A stretch of 64,000 bases of DNA from Laguncularia racemosa. Its lineage: Eukaryota > Streptophyta > Magnoliopsida > Myrtales > Combretaceae. Location of the stretch: assembly GCA_037954665.1 (NCBI GenBank), contig JBBMOL010000057.1, positions 2,108,001 to 2,172,000 of the forward strand, written 5' to 3'. The translations under genes were made by a program, and so were the position numbers. This document shows positions 25,555 to 38,009 of this stretch, piece by piece. The notes beneath the pieces were generated by a model. It was not told the origin of the DNA and searched no databases. It saw only the letters and a program-made list of their open reading frames with translations. The number at the start of each line of letters is the position of its first letter. The stretch's first letter is position 1.

Positions 25555-26190
25555 TTGCTACACATCATAATTCATCCACTCTACGACTCATTGTTAACAG
25601 TGTTGGGTGATGATTATTATAAAGATATTGATGGATGTGCTAGTGTTGTTTACAATTTAAAGGTAAAGGTAAGGGTGATGACAATAAAACCCAATAGTAT
25701 GAAATATGAAGGCTTCCATTTGATTTACTATATTTTGGACAATTACAGGTTGAACTTATGGTGATTTGTTGTTTTCTAGATAGTTATATTTGAGTTTCCA
25801 TTAGTTTATTTGGAGATATCATTGGTTTGCTATTATTAATGGATTAAAAAATTTTCAATTATTTCTTTAATGAAAGGATAATAAAAGTTGTGGGATTGCA
25901 AATGTACAATGTTTAGAGTGTGATAAAATGATATTAAAAATTGTGGGATTGTGAGTATTGCATGTCCTTACCTTGTTGATAAGCCTATATATGCTAGGCC
26001 GTTAAGACCAAACCCATTTATAAGACTTGTCTATTAGTGGCTTGATATGAAACCAAGTAAAATTAATATATGGGTCCAATTGAGGTTGATTCATTTATTA
26101 ATTGTGACTTGCTCTTTCAATTAGAATTCATTCTAATTACATAGGTTATGTCTAGGTTAATGAGTTGTGTTCAAGGGTATAAGTATGTTA
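25555..26190 (+). repeat. Dispersed block, peptide-gene side, copy beta
   Basis: From about 25715 this aligns with 56270-56440 (shared TTTACTATATTTTGGA and ATATTTGAGTTTCCATTAG), and 25980-26120 aligns with 57930-58080. The 69-codon frame at 25555-25764 ends in this block (TACTATATTTTGGAC region). The same residues IIYYILDDHRLNL appear in the gamma copy, so a conserved exon remnant is possible, but the family is unknown. Confidence 0.5.
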
Positions 26191-26530
26191 AACTATTTGT
26201 AAGCTATTTGAGTTTAGCTCGACGTTTACTAAAATACAACTCAAGAATAATTGAGTCAAGCATGAGCTAGAGTTACTAAAGTAGTTTATTAAGTCGAGCT
26301 TGAACTACATAATATTTGACTCAATCAAACTGTGAGCCTAATCAAGTTCGAGTTGAATATAAATATTAATCTAATTTGAATCAAGTTTAAATATTAATAT
26401 AATCATAATTATAAAAAAAAAATTAGATAAATCGAGCTTAATCAAGTCAAATTTGAACTTATGTCACTATAAATCGAATTTGAGCCCAAAATTCAAACCT
26501 CTAACGAGTTTGAGTGAGTTTCAGTTAAGC
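26190..26530. mobile_element. Decayed hAT-like MITE
   Basis: The segment is rich in GAGCTTGA, CGAGTT and GTCGAGC motifs like those in the better-preserved element at 53495-53940. It is absent from the gamma copy, where the matching flanks are joined around 58080-58140. Termini are not clear. Confidence 0.5.
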
Positions 26531-26559
26531 TTTAATTTTGAAAATCCCAATACAGTCTT

Positions 26560-27140
26560 ATCTTGACGCATTTCATTCATGGTACTAATCATGTGACAAA
26601 TTGCCACCACAAAGCAAGGAAATGTAGGGGATTGACACATTTTAAATAGTCTCATGACGTGACAGTCCTAGTTAAGATGGCAGCACATACACGTGGGAGT
26701 TTTGAAAGTTCTTTTCCATTTTTTATGTTAGTGTATATGATTTGCAATAATAAAAGAAGTTTCATAATTTTCGTATGCCGTTTTACGTCTTCTATGTACT
26801 TTTATATTTAAAAACTGTGAAAAGGTCCGTTTAAAAGGACAAAATATTATTTTCTTAACATTTCGAAAAGTGCTTCAAGCACAAGTAACGAAATCCCTTA
26901 ATATATATACTAACATGAATCGATGCATGTTTCTTGTATTGTTGACACTACACACCTTAAGATCAATTTCTAAAGCAACCTCCACAATGTATATTGGATT
27001 TTACTATGAAATGAAATGGTCTATGTCCTCTTAATTAAAAATGGCCCCGTGCAGTTATATCTCATGGTTATATATTAAGTAGCCCAAAAAAAAAAAAAAA
27101 AAAATCACCGCCAAGGAGAAAGGTTGTTTTTTATTGTGTT
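26560..27140 (+). repeat. Dispersed block downstream of peptide gene, copy beta
   Basis: Aligns with 58100-58550 and 59073-59200 in gamma. Shared blocks include CATTTTAAATAGTCTCAT, ATATGATTTGCAATA and TCAATTTCTAAAG. TATTGGATT at 26992-27000 is the empty site for the MULE-type MITE of gamma. Confidence 0.8.
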
Positions 27141-27236
27141 AAGATGTTACATTATTTTAGAATCCCTCAGGGCAAAGAAAGTTTCCAACAATCTCCATGC
27201 TTGAAACATGGTTTAATTTGTCCCAAGCTTCTTGTT

Positions 27237-27564
27237 TTAGAAGGTAGGCACGCATTTGCATGTACCGTTATCGCAAACAAGTTGGGCGTCTATACAATGA
27301 ACGTCGAAGCAATCATCCACAGTCTTACATTGTGATTGCACAGGAATACCGTTTAGTTTGTGATCACTGTCACTGGCACCTGGTTCTATGACATCAGCCA
27401 TAACAGAGCCTGAAAGATTAAACAAAGAAAAAGAAATAAAGCATATTAGTATGGAATGGTTATTTTCTTATGAAATATGTAGCATATGGAATATAAAGAC
27501 ACATACAAGACATGATAACCAATAGCGCGATTCCAAAAGCGATGAAACAGCGTAATTTCTCCAT
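27237..27564 (-). CDS. Secreted six-cysteine peptide (NCR/defensin-like), intact copy
   Basis: Exon 1 (27564-27507) encodes a signal peptide, MEKLRCFIAFGIALLVIMS. Intron 27506-27410 is GT-AG (GTATGT...TTTCAG). Exon 2 (27409-27237) encodes the mature part. Total is 76 residues, with frame kept through the junction. The mature peptide carries six cysteines spaced C-x5-C-x4-C-x6-C-x4-C-x-C (CKTVDDCFDVHC, then CDNGTCKC). This is the layout of nodule-specific cysteine-rich, late-nodulin and defensin-like secreted peptides. Such peptides act outside the cell in defence, reproduction or symbiosis; which applies here is unknown. An acidic propeptide-like stretch (EPGASDSD) is the remnant of a first cysteine domain still present in the two relatives at 59.3 and 63.1 kb. 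A TATA box lies 117 bases upstream. Confidence 0.85.
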
Positions 27565-28010
27565 GGTTTCCCTACTTTTTTTTTTGGTATGAAACTATAA
27601 GAAAGAAAGAACTTATTTTGATAATCAAGTTACTATTACTTTGTAAATTTTTCAATGCACAAAGTATAATTGTTGAGGATTTTATAGTGGAAATTTTGTG
27701 TAATACCTAACAAATTGCATCTTTAACTATAGAATCACGTAAGTTATTTAATTATTAGATTAATGGATATTTTTTCATTAATTGTAGGAGAAGATTTATG
27801 TATCCATTAATTGCAATTGATTTTACCACTATAATACATGCAATATTATGGAAAAGAATATCACAATACATTCCTATTTGTAATGGTATTTGTAATACAA
27901 CAATATATGGCCAAGAATTTTTTTTTCTTTTCTTTTTTTTACCCTTTTATGTCTTTTTCTAATATCTATTTACAAAGCTGGTATTAAAATCATGGAAATT
28001 TGCATGAAAT
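27565..28010 (-). repeat. Conserved promoter region of peptide family, copy beta
   Basis: Aligns almost end to end with 59648-60170 and 63477-64000. Shared blocks include GTTTACAAAATAAGAG-like sequence, CAAATTGCATCTTTAAC, AATATATGGCCAAGAAT-like sequence and GTAATGGTATTTG. Confidence 0.85.
27681..27687 (-). promoter_or_regulatory. TATA box of the peptide gene
   Basis: The minus strand reads CTATAAA within CACTATAAAATCCTC, 117 bases before the ATG. The same motif and surrounding 400 bases recur before both broken copies (59761-59767 and 63588-63594), so the promoter is part of the duplicated unit. Confidence 0.7.
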
Positions 28011-28099
28011 GGTAAGATTAACCTTATTTTAAAAGATTATTTGAGTAATTATCATTAATAAGGTAGAGTGGAATTGCAATTTTGCTTGTCAAAAGTATA

Positions 28100-28620
28100 A
28101 TCGAATTCCCCCTAGACCAAAGTAGCTAGTAACCAAGCCAACAAACATTAGTGAGCTTTTTTCAACTACTTAACCTAAAAATTTCTAACTAATGTTAACA
28201 TGCTATTTACAGCTTAGTATTATAAACCAATATCAATTATCAGACACTATCTATGTGGAATTGCATTTCACATAGGGTATCACAATATCTCCCTTAAAAC
28301 ACTCAATGTCTTTGTTGTAAGATGTTACAATTAGATTCAAATCTTCTCCCTTTTAATTGTCCTTGAATCAAACATATACCCATAGAGGGTAGGCTTTAAT
28401 ACCATTATAATGTCTTGAGCCCAAAATAGCTAATAACCGAGTCAACAAAGACTAATTGACCTTTTTAACCTCTTCACCTAAAAGTTTCTAACTATTATTG
28501 ATATACCATTTATTACTTGACCTTATAAACCAATACCAATTATCTTCTACAATCCATATTGAACTACATTTCACATATATACCACACCTTGTTAAAGTAG
28601 GAATAGTCGATTATAAGGAA
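28100..28620. repeat. Diverged tandem pair of about 280 bases
   Basis: 28113-28300 and 28395-28590 share TAGCTA-TAACC-AG-CAACAAA, TTAACCT, TTTCTAACTA, TATAAACCAATA-CAATTATC and CATTTCACATA in order. No coding content is conserved. Confidence 0.65.
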
Positions 28621-29139
28621 TTGCAATTCCAATTTCTAAAAGTTCTTGTAAACATAGAAAAAAAAATAGAACCTGGAGTTGTAATTTCATTCTAAATTCA
28701 TTCAAGCATGCCAAACGTGACAATAAAGATACAAATAATAAAGTTGTCTTTCTTTCCCTTTTATGCAATAAACAATTATATTTTTATCGAGATTTGTCAA
28801 AACTTACAACAAATATTTGATTAGTTAATTAAAATGAGAATTACTTTGATCAATCTACTCTATATTAAATTGCTAGTGCATATTATATCCCTAAAACTTA
28901 AAAGTTTCATTTTATTGCTCTGTAGACTTTCATCATGGTATATTATACTTTCGTACTATAATGGAGAAAACGGACCGTTAGTCAAATCCTTCTCCTCTAG
29001 TAACTACGCATGTCTAAACTAGTTCTTCTCTAATACAAACTACAAATTCATTGCTTTAATGGAATTGAATTTGAAATAGCCTACAATCTTAACCGATAGA
29101 TCCTTAAACTTATAGAGCATTTTCACCATCTCATAACTT

Positions 29140-29440
29140 TAAATTTTTTTTTTTAAATAAATCACTTATTGTTGTTAGAGCTCCATAACCATCACTAAAA
29201 GAATCATCAACAGAAACTATTTTAGAATTTAGTGATGGTTAGGATGTATTTATATATTTTTGGAAGTTATAAAGAGATAAAATCATAGTTTAAATATATA
29301 TATTATCTAGTATATACTTCAACTTGTATATTATAATTAAAAAAAAAAAGACATGCAAAAGGTTCTTGAATGTTTATAAATATTTTTTTGCACATAAATC
29401 TAAATTTTATTAATTATTCAAAGTTCAAAAAACAAGACTT
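29140..29440 (+). repeat. Dispersed block, part 1, copy beta
   Basis: Counterpart of 13733-13900 and 61690-61945. It contains a small inverted repeat, CCATCACTAAAA against TTTAGTGATGG, around 29190-29240. Confidence 0.8.
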
Positions 29441-29503
29441 CCGCTCAAGTATCAAAAGATGAACTAGTTGGGATGGGGGTTTAAATGGCCTAATAGCTGC
29501 AGC

Positions 29504-29925
29504 TCATCCTAGATTTGCCTTAGGCCGCAACCAATCAACACGTGTAGTAGCTTCATGAGATACAAGAGAAAAAGAACAAAGTTCAAACAAGCTTTGAAAA
29601 AATAAGATGTCCTTTAAAGTTCTTAGAACTTTCCAAGAAACTAGCTTGCCAGAAGAAAGTTGAACAAAGTTAGACTTTGAATCCATCTCTAGGATTATCC
29701 TTGGCCATTTTAATCGTCGTAAAAGAAGGATCCCCTTTAACAATGCTAGAGCCACCATTTCTTCACCATTTGTATCCTTCACATGAAAAGATGCAGCTAC
29801 TAAGAGTTGGCTAGCACCATCACGACATACAATTCCTAAACCACCTTCTCTGCTTGACAAATTTGCAGCTCCATCACAATTGACTTTGATAGTATAAGCA
29901 TCTGGAGGCTACCACTTGATAATCA
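29504..29925 (-). pseudogene. Retroelement RNase H domain fragment
   Basis: The minus strand reads a typical plant LINE/RVT_3 RNase H start (VNCDGAANLSSREGGLGIVC) and continues through a 118-codon frame. That frame holds EEMVALALLKG and a catalytic-type EMDSKSNF segment. An in-frame stop sits just upstream, where the family usually has a WKPP-type motif. The C-terminal region ends at a TAA at 29504. It lies at the position where the alpha copy has a LINE reverse transcriptase fragment, but on the opposite strand. No intact element surrounds it. Confidence 0.7.
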
Positions 29926-30289
29926 GAGTTAGATGAGGATTACATAAACCACCAGATCAATAATTCTGCAGAAAATAAAAGACTCAGCTCCATGGTGATA
30001 GAGTGGATCACCTGTTGCGGATTTGGTTGATGATCATTGAAAAATCAAGAGTTTCAATGTTTCCAAATATGCCATAAGATGACTACAGTTTTTGATAATA
30101 ACACATGGAATCATTCTTTGACAAATTGCACGACTCTAGCATATATAATTCATGCATCTGTTCTTGAAATGTTCAAGTCCTCCATGGGCATTGAAGCACA
30201 TGCAAACTACTCCTAGGTAACCCAATGACATTGAAAGAGAAGATGCACTTTTGTTTTCACATGTGCACAACAAAAGCATAAAGGGCTTG

Positions 30290-30658
30290 CCTTTGTCCTA
30301 AACTGCACATGCACAGATGATAAAACTCAACTTTTGCCTTATAGCGACCATTAATATTTGAGATCTTTGTTTTATATAGTTACCTTTATTAGACATATTA
30401 TATATTAATAATTTACTAAAAATAGCAAAATTAGGTTATATGATTCTACATTATTAATAACTAAAATAGGTGCTCTTATATAACCAATGTTGATCAATAT
30501 ATCAAATTATTATTACCACTTTTCATTATTTTTTTCTATTTATTTACAATAATTTAAATTTATATGAAACATTGATTTTGTCAAATAATATATAAAATTA
30601 ATTTAAACATTAATTATTTAGGGAAATATACATCATTGATACATTGTAAACACTATAT
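30290..30658 (+). repeat. Dispersed block, part 2, copy beta
   Basis: Counterpart of 14771-15138 and 62000-62404. It stops abruptly at the AGTAT target site of element A and resumes as part 3 at 52990. Confidence 0.85.
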
Positions 30659-30663
30659 AGTAT
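30659..30663. repeat. Target-site duplication of element A, left
   Basis: AGTAT directly before the TG start of the left LTR. It is identical to 52990-52994. Confidence 0.85.
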
Positions 30664-31209
30664 TGTTGATAGGACTTTTTGTTTGTGGAAACCTAAGGTC
30701 TAATTTGACTTGTCCAGGCCTAAGATTGAACTCTAGGGATCAAATTCGATCTCTTGGATCCTAGTTGAGCCTTCTGAACAAGGAGCATAATCAATGGAGG
30801 TCAAACCAAACTCTAGTAAATTGATATGACTAGGAAGCATGTACCTACAACAATTTACCACAAGCCTAAGGTCAGGTCAGTCATGTTTGACAAAGAACCA
30901 AATAAGGAATGCAAAGAAGATGCTTAACAAGATTCCTCTCCCATAATATTTGAAGAAGAACTTGGGGGCTTTAATCCCCTAACTTAAAATTGCTTAGTCT
31001 CATCCCCTATAAATAGGTGATGTGACCACATGGTAAAGGATTAGAACTTTTACACTTTTATGCATCATTTATGTTCATACTCTCTAATGCACTTGTGCTA
31101 ACTTAGGTATTAAAGTGGCCATGCTAGAGCAGCCTCCAGCACCCCTTTTAGCTTAACTTTTCTCTTTTGAAAGTGATCGAAATCATTCACTAGAAATCTT
31201 AACACAACA
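30664..31209 (+). mobile_element. Element A, 5' LTR
   Basis: 546 bases from TGTTGATAGG to CACAACA. Promoter motif CTATAAATAG is at 31008-31017. It aligns throughout with 52428-52989 (shared AACAAGGAGCATAATCAA, GAAGCATGTACCTACAA, GAACTTTTACACT), with many substitutions and an internal indel. The insertion is therefore old. No usable primer binding site is visible after the LTR. Confidence 0.9.
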
Positions 31210-31424
31210 TTTAACTATCTTTGTGACTTACTCATAACCACAATGCCACCTAAATCTAAAACAACCAAATCCAAAGAAACAATAGTCCTTTTGTCAATAG
31301 ATTTAACTATCCATGCAACTACGTCCAACCAACTAAATCTAAACACATAAACTATTGACTCGTAATGCTTCCTAAATCTAGAAAATTTGTGTAAGACTCT
31401 AGCTACACAAAACAAAGTGTGGGG

Positions 31425-31965
31425 TCACATGGGTGTTACATGTAAACACACTACACACGACCTAACAAGGAAGTAATATGTATAAGGATGATCAATGGCT
31501 AATTGAGACTGGAGGAGCAGTAGTTAGTCTTAAACAAGACCCGACTCTACGGTGACAGATGTATGTTTTGTGAAGTTTGATGTGGAGATGTGGTGATTCT
31601 AGTTCTCTAAAAAAAATTTGATAGAGTAACCGCCCTTTTTAGTGAGGATACATGAGGTATTTATAGTGTTTGGTTATAAAGCTCGTCCGTCAGATGGTTA
31701 TAGTGATCAACAGTTCATAACAAATGATGCCTCATATGAGCCTTGTATGGGTTTAGGCCAATAAAAGGCTTTTAGTGTGTGTGTGTGTGAATCTTATTTA
31801 AGAAATATTGAATTGGGTGGGCCAATTCAACGGACCTTACCCCAAGCCCACCATACCAAATCTCTCATGATCATCTTAAGACATGGACTTTACTCTTTGG
31901 GCCTTATCACCTTAATCCAAAGAGTCAAATGCATTAAAATAACAAGCCATAAGCCCATGAATTAG
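31425..31965 (-). mobile_element. Solo-LTR-like repeat, copy 2, inside element A
   Basis: Inverted counterpart of 18640-19220, with CACTATAAATAC on the minus strand near 31656-31667. It sits in the leader of element A, where gag would be expected, and may have helped remove it. Confidence 0.55.
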
Positions 31966-32279
31966 ATTTAGTACCCCTATACAAAGCTATAAGGGTTGTA
32001 ACACCAGGCTTTAAGCTCGAGTAACTGAACTCAAGCAACGCAACAACAAGCCAAAGTTGGAGAACATGTCTTTAGGAGTACATTAGTAACCATAACAAAA
32101 ACTTCATCGAACAACCTACATAGAAATGATGAGCTAAGAAAGGTCAGAATGAAGACAACAACAACAACCGCTAAAACTAAGCCCCCAATGGCGTCATCAA
32201 CACAATTGTTTGGTCCCCCCAAAATGGAGGCTGACTAAGCTCTTCAAGCTCAGTCAATGCCTCTAAAGGTTAGCAAGTC

Positions 32280-35200
32280 ATGAGCTTGCATGGCAAGAAA
32301 CCGAGAATAGACACTTCCATCTCATTCAAGAATGAAGACCTAAAGGGAGTCCATACCCCCTATGATGATGCCCTTGTGATTAGTGTGGGGATTGCAAAAT
32401 TTAAAGTTAAGAAGATCTTGGTCGACATAGGTAGCTTGGCTAACATGATTTTTAAACATGCCTATGACTAGATGTAGCCCAGGCTGAAGACCAAGTAGAA
32501 ACCTTACAACCATGACTTGTATGGGTTCGACAGCTAACCTGTATGAGTTATAGGCATCGTTACTCTTCCAATGGAGTTAGGCGATGATGATTTTATTGCT
32601 CAACAACTCGTCGACTTCCTAGTGGTGGATTGCTGGTCACTTTACAATGTAATCTTGGGTTGACCTAGTTAGACTGCCTTCAAGATGGTCTCCTCAACAC
32701 CTCATTTGAAGGCAAAGTTCCCCACATTAGACAAGGTCAGTGTTTGTAGAAGAGATCAAGAGCTTGCAAGAACCCTATACTTAAGGGCCTTAAAGAGGGA
32801 AGAGGTCTTCACTATAGTAAGTGGACCAAAAGAGAAGTTAAGACCTAAGGAAGAACTAGCTAAGGAAAGTAAGATCCAACTTAAAAGCAGCACCAAGAAA
32901 ACCACATGAGTAGGAACATTTATGCCCACTAAGCTTAAACAACAACTCATTAACTTCCTCTGATCCAACGACGATGTCTTTACCTAGTCACCCTCCAACA
33001 TGCCGAGCATCTCCCTAAAGCTTATGACACACTGCCTTAACGTCAATAAAAATGCTAAGGTCATTAAACAAAAGAAGAGGTATTTTGCCTTAGAATGACA
33101 AGTAACTATTGAAGAAGAAGAAGGCAGGGTTTATTAGGAGGAGCGTTACCTAACTTGGATAGCCAATTGTGTGCTAGTGAAAAAGTCTAATGGTCAATGG
33201 TAGATATGTATAAACTACATTGACCTCAATAAAGCCTCCAAAAGACTATTTTCCCCTCTGAAGGATCAACTAACTTGTTGATTTCACCTCTAACCATGTA
33301 TTGCTGAGCTTTATAGATGCCTCTCAGGCTATAATCTAATCAAGCTGGAACTAAAGGATAAAGTGCACACCTCTTTTGTCACCAATTTTGGGATATACTG
33401 CTACAAAGTAATGCCCTTTAGCCTTAAAAACATTGGGACCACTTATTAATAGTTGGTAATGGAGATGTTTAAACCATATCTTAGGCGAAATGTCGAAGTC
33501 TACTTGGATGATATGATAGTGAAAAGTAGACAACCTAAAGACCATCTCCAAGACTTGTAAGAAATATTTAACACCTTCAGGCAAGATAACATGAAACCTA
33601 ACCCCCAAAGTGTGTCCATAGGGTTACCTCAAGCACATGGTCACTCAACGCAACATTAAGGCAAACCCTGAAAAGATTAAAGCTGTCTTGGACATGTAGC
33701 CCCTAAGAACAATAAAAGAAGTCCAATGACTTACAAGTTAGATTGTCAAGCTAAATAGGTTCATGTCTAAAAGTGCCGATAAGTGCTTTGAGTTCATTAA
33801 AATTTTGAAGAATCCCTTAAATTTCTAATGGATTGATTAATGTCATATAGCCTTTAACAAGTTGAAGTTGTTTTAGATAAATCCACCCATGCTATCAAAG
33901 CCTATCCCTAAAGACGATTTCTATCTATACTTATCAGTGAGTGAATAGGACTCTCCTCTATTTTAGTCCAAGCTAAGGGGAGAGAGCACTAACCTGTCTA
34001 TTTTGTTAACCACATCCCCTAAGGACTGGAAGTAAGGTATCCAAAGGTGGAAAAGTTTGTATTAACAATGGTGATATCAATTAGAAGACTGTGACCCTTC
34101 TTTGAAGCTCATAAGGTCATAGTTTTGATCGATTAGCCACCGTAAAATATCCTATAGAAGCCTAATGCATCGGGATGGATGGTAGAGTATGCACTAGAGA
34201 TTAGCACATACGGAGTCCAATATTAACCTCACAAAGCATTTAAAGCACAAGTCCTCGAGGATTTCATTGCTAAGTACACCATAGAAGAAGAAGCATTAGG
34301 CTGAAGTGATAAACTGGTGTGGACTCTACATGTTAATGGCTTGTCCACTTGAGGATAGAGTAGAGAAGGACTTGTGTTACATAGATCACACGGGATAGAG
34401 GTATGTTATGTGCTCAAGTTTGGATTCCCAACAAGTAACAATGAGGTAAAATATGAAGCTCTAATTGTTGCCTCAAGTTGGCAAAGGAGATTAGTATAGA
34501 AAAAACTAAAAAAATTTGTAAACTCCTAACTCATTTTCCAGCAAGTTAAAAGAGAATACACAATGAAGGATGAGGGTATGACCAAATATTTTCAAATCGT
34601 ACATACTTTTACCTTAGGGTTCCCCTCCTAGAGTATCACTAAAATTTCCCAAACTAAGAATTTTAAGCCAAATAGATTATTGAAGTTAGCCTCCACTAGC
34701 ATTCCCCGACCTGGACATGTGAGATAAAAAGGTCTTCATTGAGTATCTTCTGAATAAAAACATCAACAAGTAACAAGCTCAAGTCATGGAGATACAACCT
34801 ACACCGACTGAGCTAAGTTGGATGCATCCAATACTTAACTACTTGAAGTACGGCACTATCCTAAAGGACAGGAAGTAGGCAAGGAAAATTATGCACAAAG
34901 TTACAAACTACACTCTTATCGATGACCTCTTATACAAGCGAGGTTTAAGTTGATGTCTCTGACTTGAGGAAGGCCAACGTATACTTAAAGAGCTACATGT
35001 AGGGGTTTGCAATAATCATATCAAGAGCCAAGCATTGTATGTTTGGACTCTTTGACTTGGTTATTACTGGCTAACCATGAGAGAAGACTCAAATTAACTC
35101 ATTTAAAGATGCATACAATGACAAAAAAATACACCTATAGAGCATGTGCTAAGTAGTAACCTCTAGTCCCTCACCAACCTTTAGCCTCTCACCTAATGAG

Positions 35201-36261
35201 GAATCAATATTCTAATTCCTTTTCCCTAAGCTTCCAAATAATGATATTTTATCATAGTAGCTATCAATTACTTCATGAAGTGGGTAAAAGTTAAGGTTAT
35301 AACCAAGATTACCAAGAAGAGCATTAAGGTCTTCGTCATCAACTTAATCTTGAGTAAGTACAACATCCTATATATTCTCATAATAGAAAATAAGACTTAA
35401 TTTGACAACTAAAAGTTCAAAGACTTTTGTAAGAAAAACAACATCAAGATTCACTACACCTCAATTATGCATCCCTAATCTAATGATCAGGTCAAAGCAG
35501 TAAACAAAATAATACTCAACAATCTCAAGAAAAGAGTAAACCAAGCCAAAGGCAAGTGAGTTGGTGAGGTCCTATCTTATGGGGGTCTTGAACTATATAT
35601 AGCCCAGGAGCTTATAGAGCCGGTAAGCCATTGCCCAAGGTCTTTCTCTTATTCTTTGAGGAAAGGTAGGTCTTTCTTGCTATTTTTTTCAAGTACGGGA
35701 TTTGCTTCGATAAGACACCGCCCAATAGAGCTTACCATGTGCAGATCGAAAAGGTCTTGTGAAAGCCGATCACTGGTAAGTCTAAGAATGGATTTCAAGA
35801 GCTACAAACTAGACGTACCCTCAGTGGGACAGGAAAGTTTTCTTTTCAACCAGTAAAAAAGTCTACTAGAAGGGGATCTTACCTATCAGCTAGAGCATCC
35901 TAACATCCACACTCAAGGCCTTGATAAGATGACTAACTAGATTGGATTCTAGGCCAAACTTGACACCATTGAAGAGATTTGAGAAGTGGCTAGAACTTGA
36001 GTAGCGGCTTAACAACATAAAGCTACTTGGTATTATGATGAGAAGGTTAAACAAAGGGTCTTCCAACTAAGAGACCTAGTGTGTAGAAAGTTAGAAGCCA
36101 CTAGACCCCAAGAAACACATGTGAAGCTTACACCAAACTGGGAAGACCCAATTAGAGTTAGAGAAGACTTAGGTAATGGAGCTTATAAATTAGAGAGGCT
36201 TGATAGTTAGCTCATCCCTTAAACTTGGAATGGTGATAACTTAATATTATACTTCGATTAA
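32280..36261 (+). pseudogene. Element A pol relic: protease, RT, RNase H, second RNase H, integrase
   Basis: Domains are in Ty3/gypsy order but in shifting frames with dozens of stops. Protease (about 32280-32650): a YDDALVISVGI lead-in and VDIGSLANMIF, in which the usual D-S/N-G-S core reads DIGS. RT (about 33090-33620): KVMPFGLKN, then EVYLDDMIVKSRQPKDHLQDL with YLDD in place of YVDD. RNase H runs to about 34290. A second, archaeal-type RNase H (about 34311-34600) is marked by CYVLKFGFPTSNNEVKYEAL. Integrase (about 34960-36261): ELHVGVCNNHIK, LGYYWLTM, and a C-terminal GNGAYKLERLD. It is long dead. The dual RNase H layout is diagnostic of the Tat/Ogre group. Confidence 0.85.
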
Positions 36262-36649
36262 AATGTAATGAACTCATGTAACACTTATATTGTAATGAAA
36301 GTTATTTTTTCTTTCACAAATTTTAGACATGGTTTATCTTCCTTACTTGTACTTGTAAATAATTTTATTTAAAAGTCATAACTCTTAACCTCTCTAAAGT
36401 GAACAAACTCCTACAACCATTAAGTCCCAACCTCTCTAAGGTTAAAGAACTCCTGATAGCATTAAGTTCTTGCTAATACTTAGGCAAATGGACTTTTGAT
36501 TAAACTAAGTCCTTACTTCTATTGAAGCGAATGGACTACTATGCTCCTTGACCACCTCAAAATGGTCAAAGGAGGTTCGATTGGGGTTAGATTGAATGGA
36601 GGTAGAGGGTCCTTAAGAGGTTCAATGCTCGATAGAGGAGGAATGTCTT
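36262..36649. other. Element A, spacer after pol
   Basis: Non-coding. It contains three loosely repeated phrases of about 50-60 bases sharing AACCTCTCTAA and TTAAGTC (36380-36540). Confidence 0.45.
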
Positions 36650-37075
36650 CAATCTAACCTTGTTCTTCAATATGCCCTACTCCTCGAGTGCCTCCACCTG
36701 CTTAAGCTCGCCTTCAACATCCTCGTCATCAAGTACCTCAAATGCCTCCAATTCATCACAAAAGGACAAGTTGTTCAGGTTATACTCAAGATAGACCATC
36801 AGTATTTCCAATCAAGCTATCTGCATCCTTTACATCAGCTTCTTCTCCCGAAGGTTGGCCTATTTATCATTAGCCATGACTTTGTCAAAGACCTTCCTCT
36901 CTGGTGTTGCCCTATCCACCTTGGCAATAGCATTGCCCTCCAACTCCAAGAGGTAAGCCTTATCATGATTAATCTCCAATCAAAGTTATTGAATCTCTTC
37001 CTAAAGGCTCTTCTCTTTGTCCGTGTGGTTAGCCTCGCAATCTTTAGGCTGCTTCTAAGCACCATTGATGTGCCT
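36650..37075 (-). pseudogene. Element A antisense frame, C-terminal coiled-coil part
   Basis: The minus strand reads a broken, strongly charged helical sequence. Segments include EINHDKAYLLELEGNAIAK, VDRATPERKVFDKVMAND and DELEAFEVLDDEDVEGELK, separated by stops. It is the downstream end of the antisense region that starts near 52355, now separated from it by elements C and B. Confidence 0.55.
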
Positions 37076-37234
37076 AAAACCAAGATTAAGCACATGCAAA
37101 ACTAATTTGAAAGACAATTAAACAATATCAATCAAACTAGTCTCAATCATATGAACAATGACGTTAAATCCTCAAAGTTTATGACCGATTCTTCAACTAA
37201 GATGTGAATCAATCTTAAATATCCAAATATGATA

Positions 37235-37246
37235 GCTCTGATACCA
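37235..37246 (-). promoter_or_regulatory. Primer binding site (initiator Met tRNA) of element C
   Basis: The minus strand reads TGGTATCAGAGC, complementary to the 3' end of plant initiator tRNA-Met. Confidence 0.8.
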
Positions 37247-38009
37247 AAAGATGATGTGCTCAAAACCAAGTCCAAGCACAATCAAATGAATAATAATAAA
37301 AAAAACTCAATTCACTATCAAACCAGTCCAATGGAACTAGCAATTTACGTGAACCCTAATTGAAATTTGATGAAATCCAATGGTTCAAAGATGCAATCAA
37401 CATCCACTAATGATCAATTTCACTAAATAACAATAAGCTCAAGTGAATTTCGCGTGAAATGGATGAAGAAGAAAAGTACCAAAACATGATTTATGTCCTT
37501 CCAACACAAGTATAAACTCACGCCACCAATGTAATGATAAGATCAAGTACTAAAGTATTCAACCTTAACAAGATAATTGATCACAAATGCAATAAAAAAT
37601 CTGACCAAGAAACTTCCAAATCAACCCTAGATATGACTCACTAGAGATGAAATGAAAAACAACAAAGAAAGAATTAATATGACTCACAATTTGCCCTTGT
37701 TGCACTCGCCACAATTCTAATTCTTGGGATTGAAATTGATAAGAGAAAATGAACTAGGATGAACCTTAATTCCCACACGTAAAGTGTTTGTGTATAATCT
37801 GCAAAATGGCCTCCTCAAACCCTAATAACAAGTATTTATACTTGCTACTCTTGGGGTTAGAAAATGATCAAAATTACAAGTTTGCTACTTTTAAGGTGGT
37901 TAGTACTAAATGAAAATTACAATAAAATGAAAGTGTCCCAAAAGAAAAATTACAACATAAAATAGTCCATAAAAGGAGAAATATATAAAAGAAATGAATC
38001 TTCATGATG

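Noticed and set aside
36835..37095. 86-codon frame on minus strand as a gene
   Set aside because: It is an out-of-phase reading of the broken coiled-coil end of the element A antisense region; the meaningful frame is another one.
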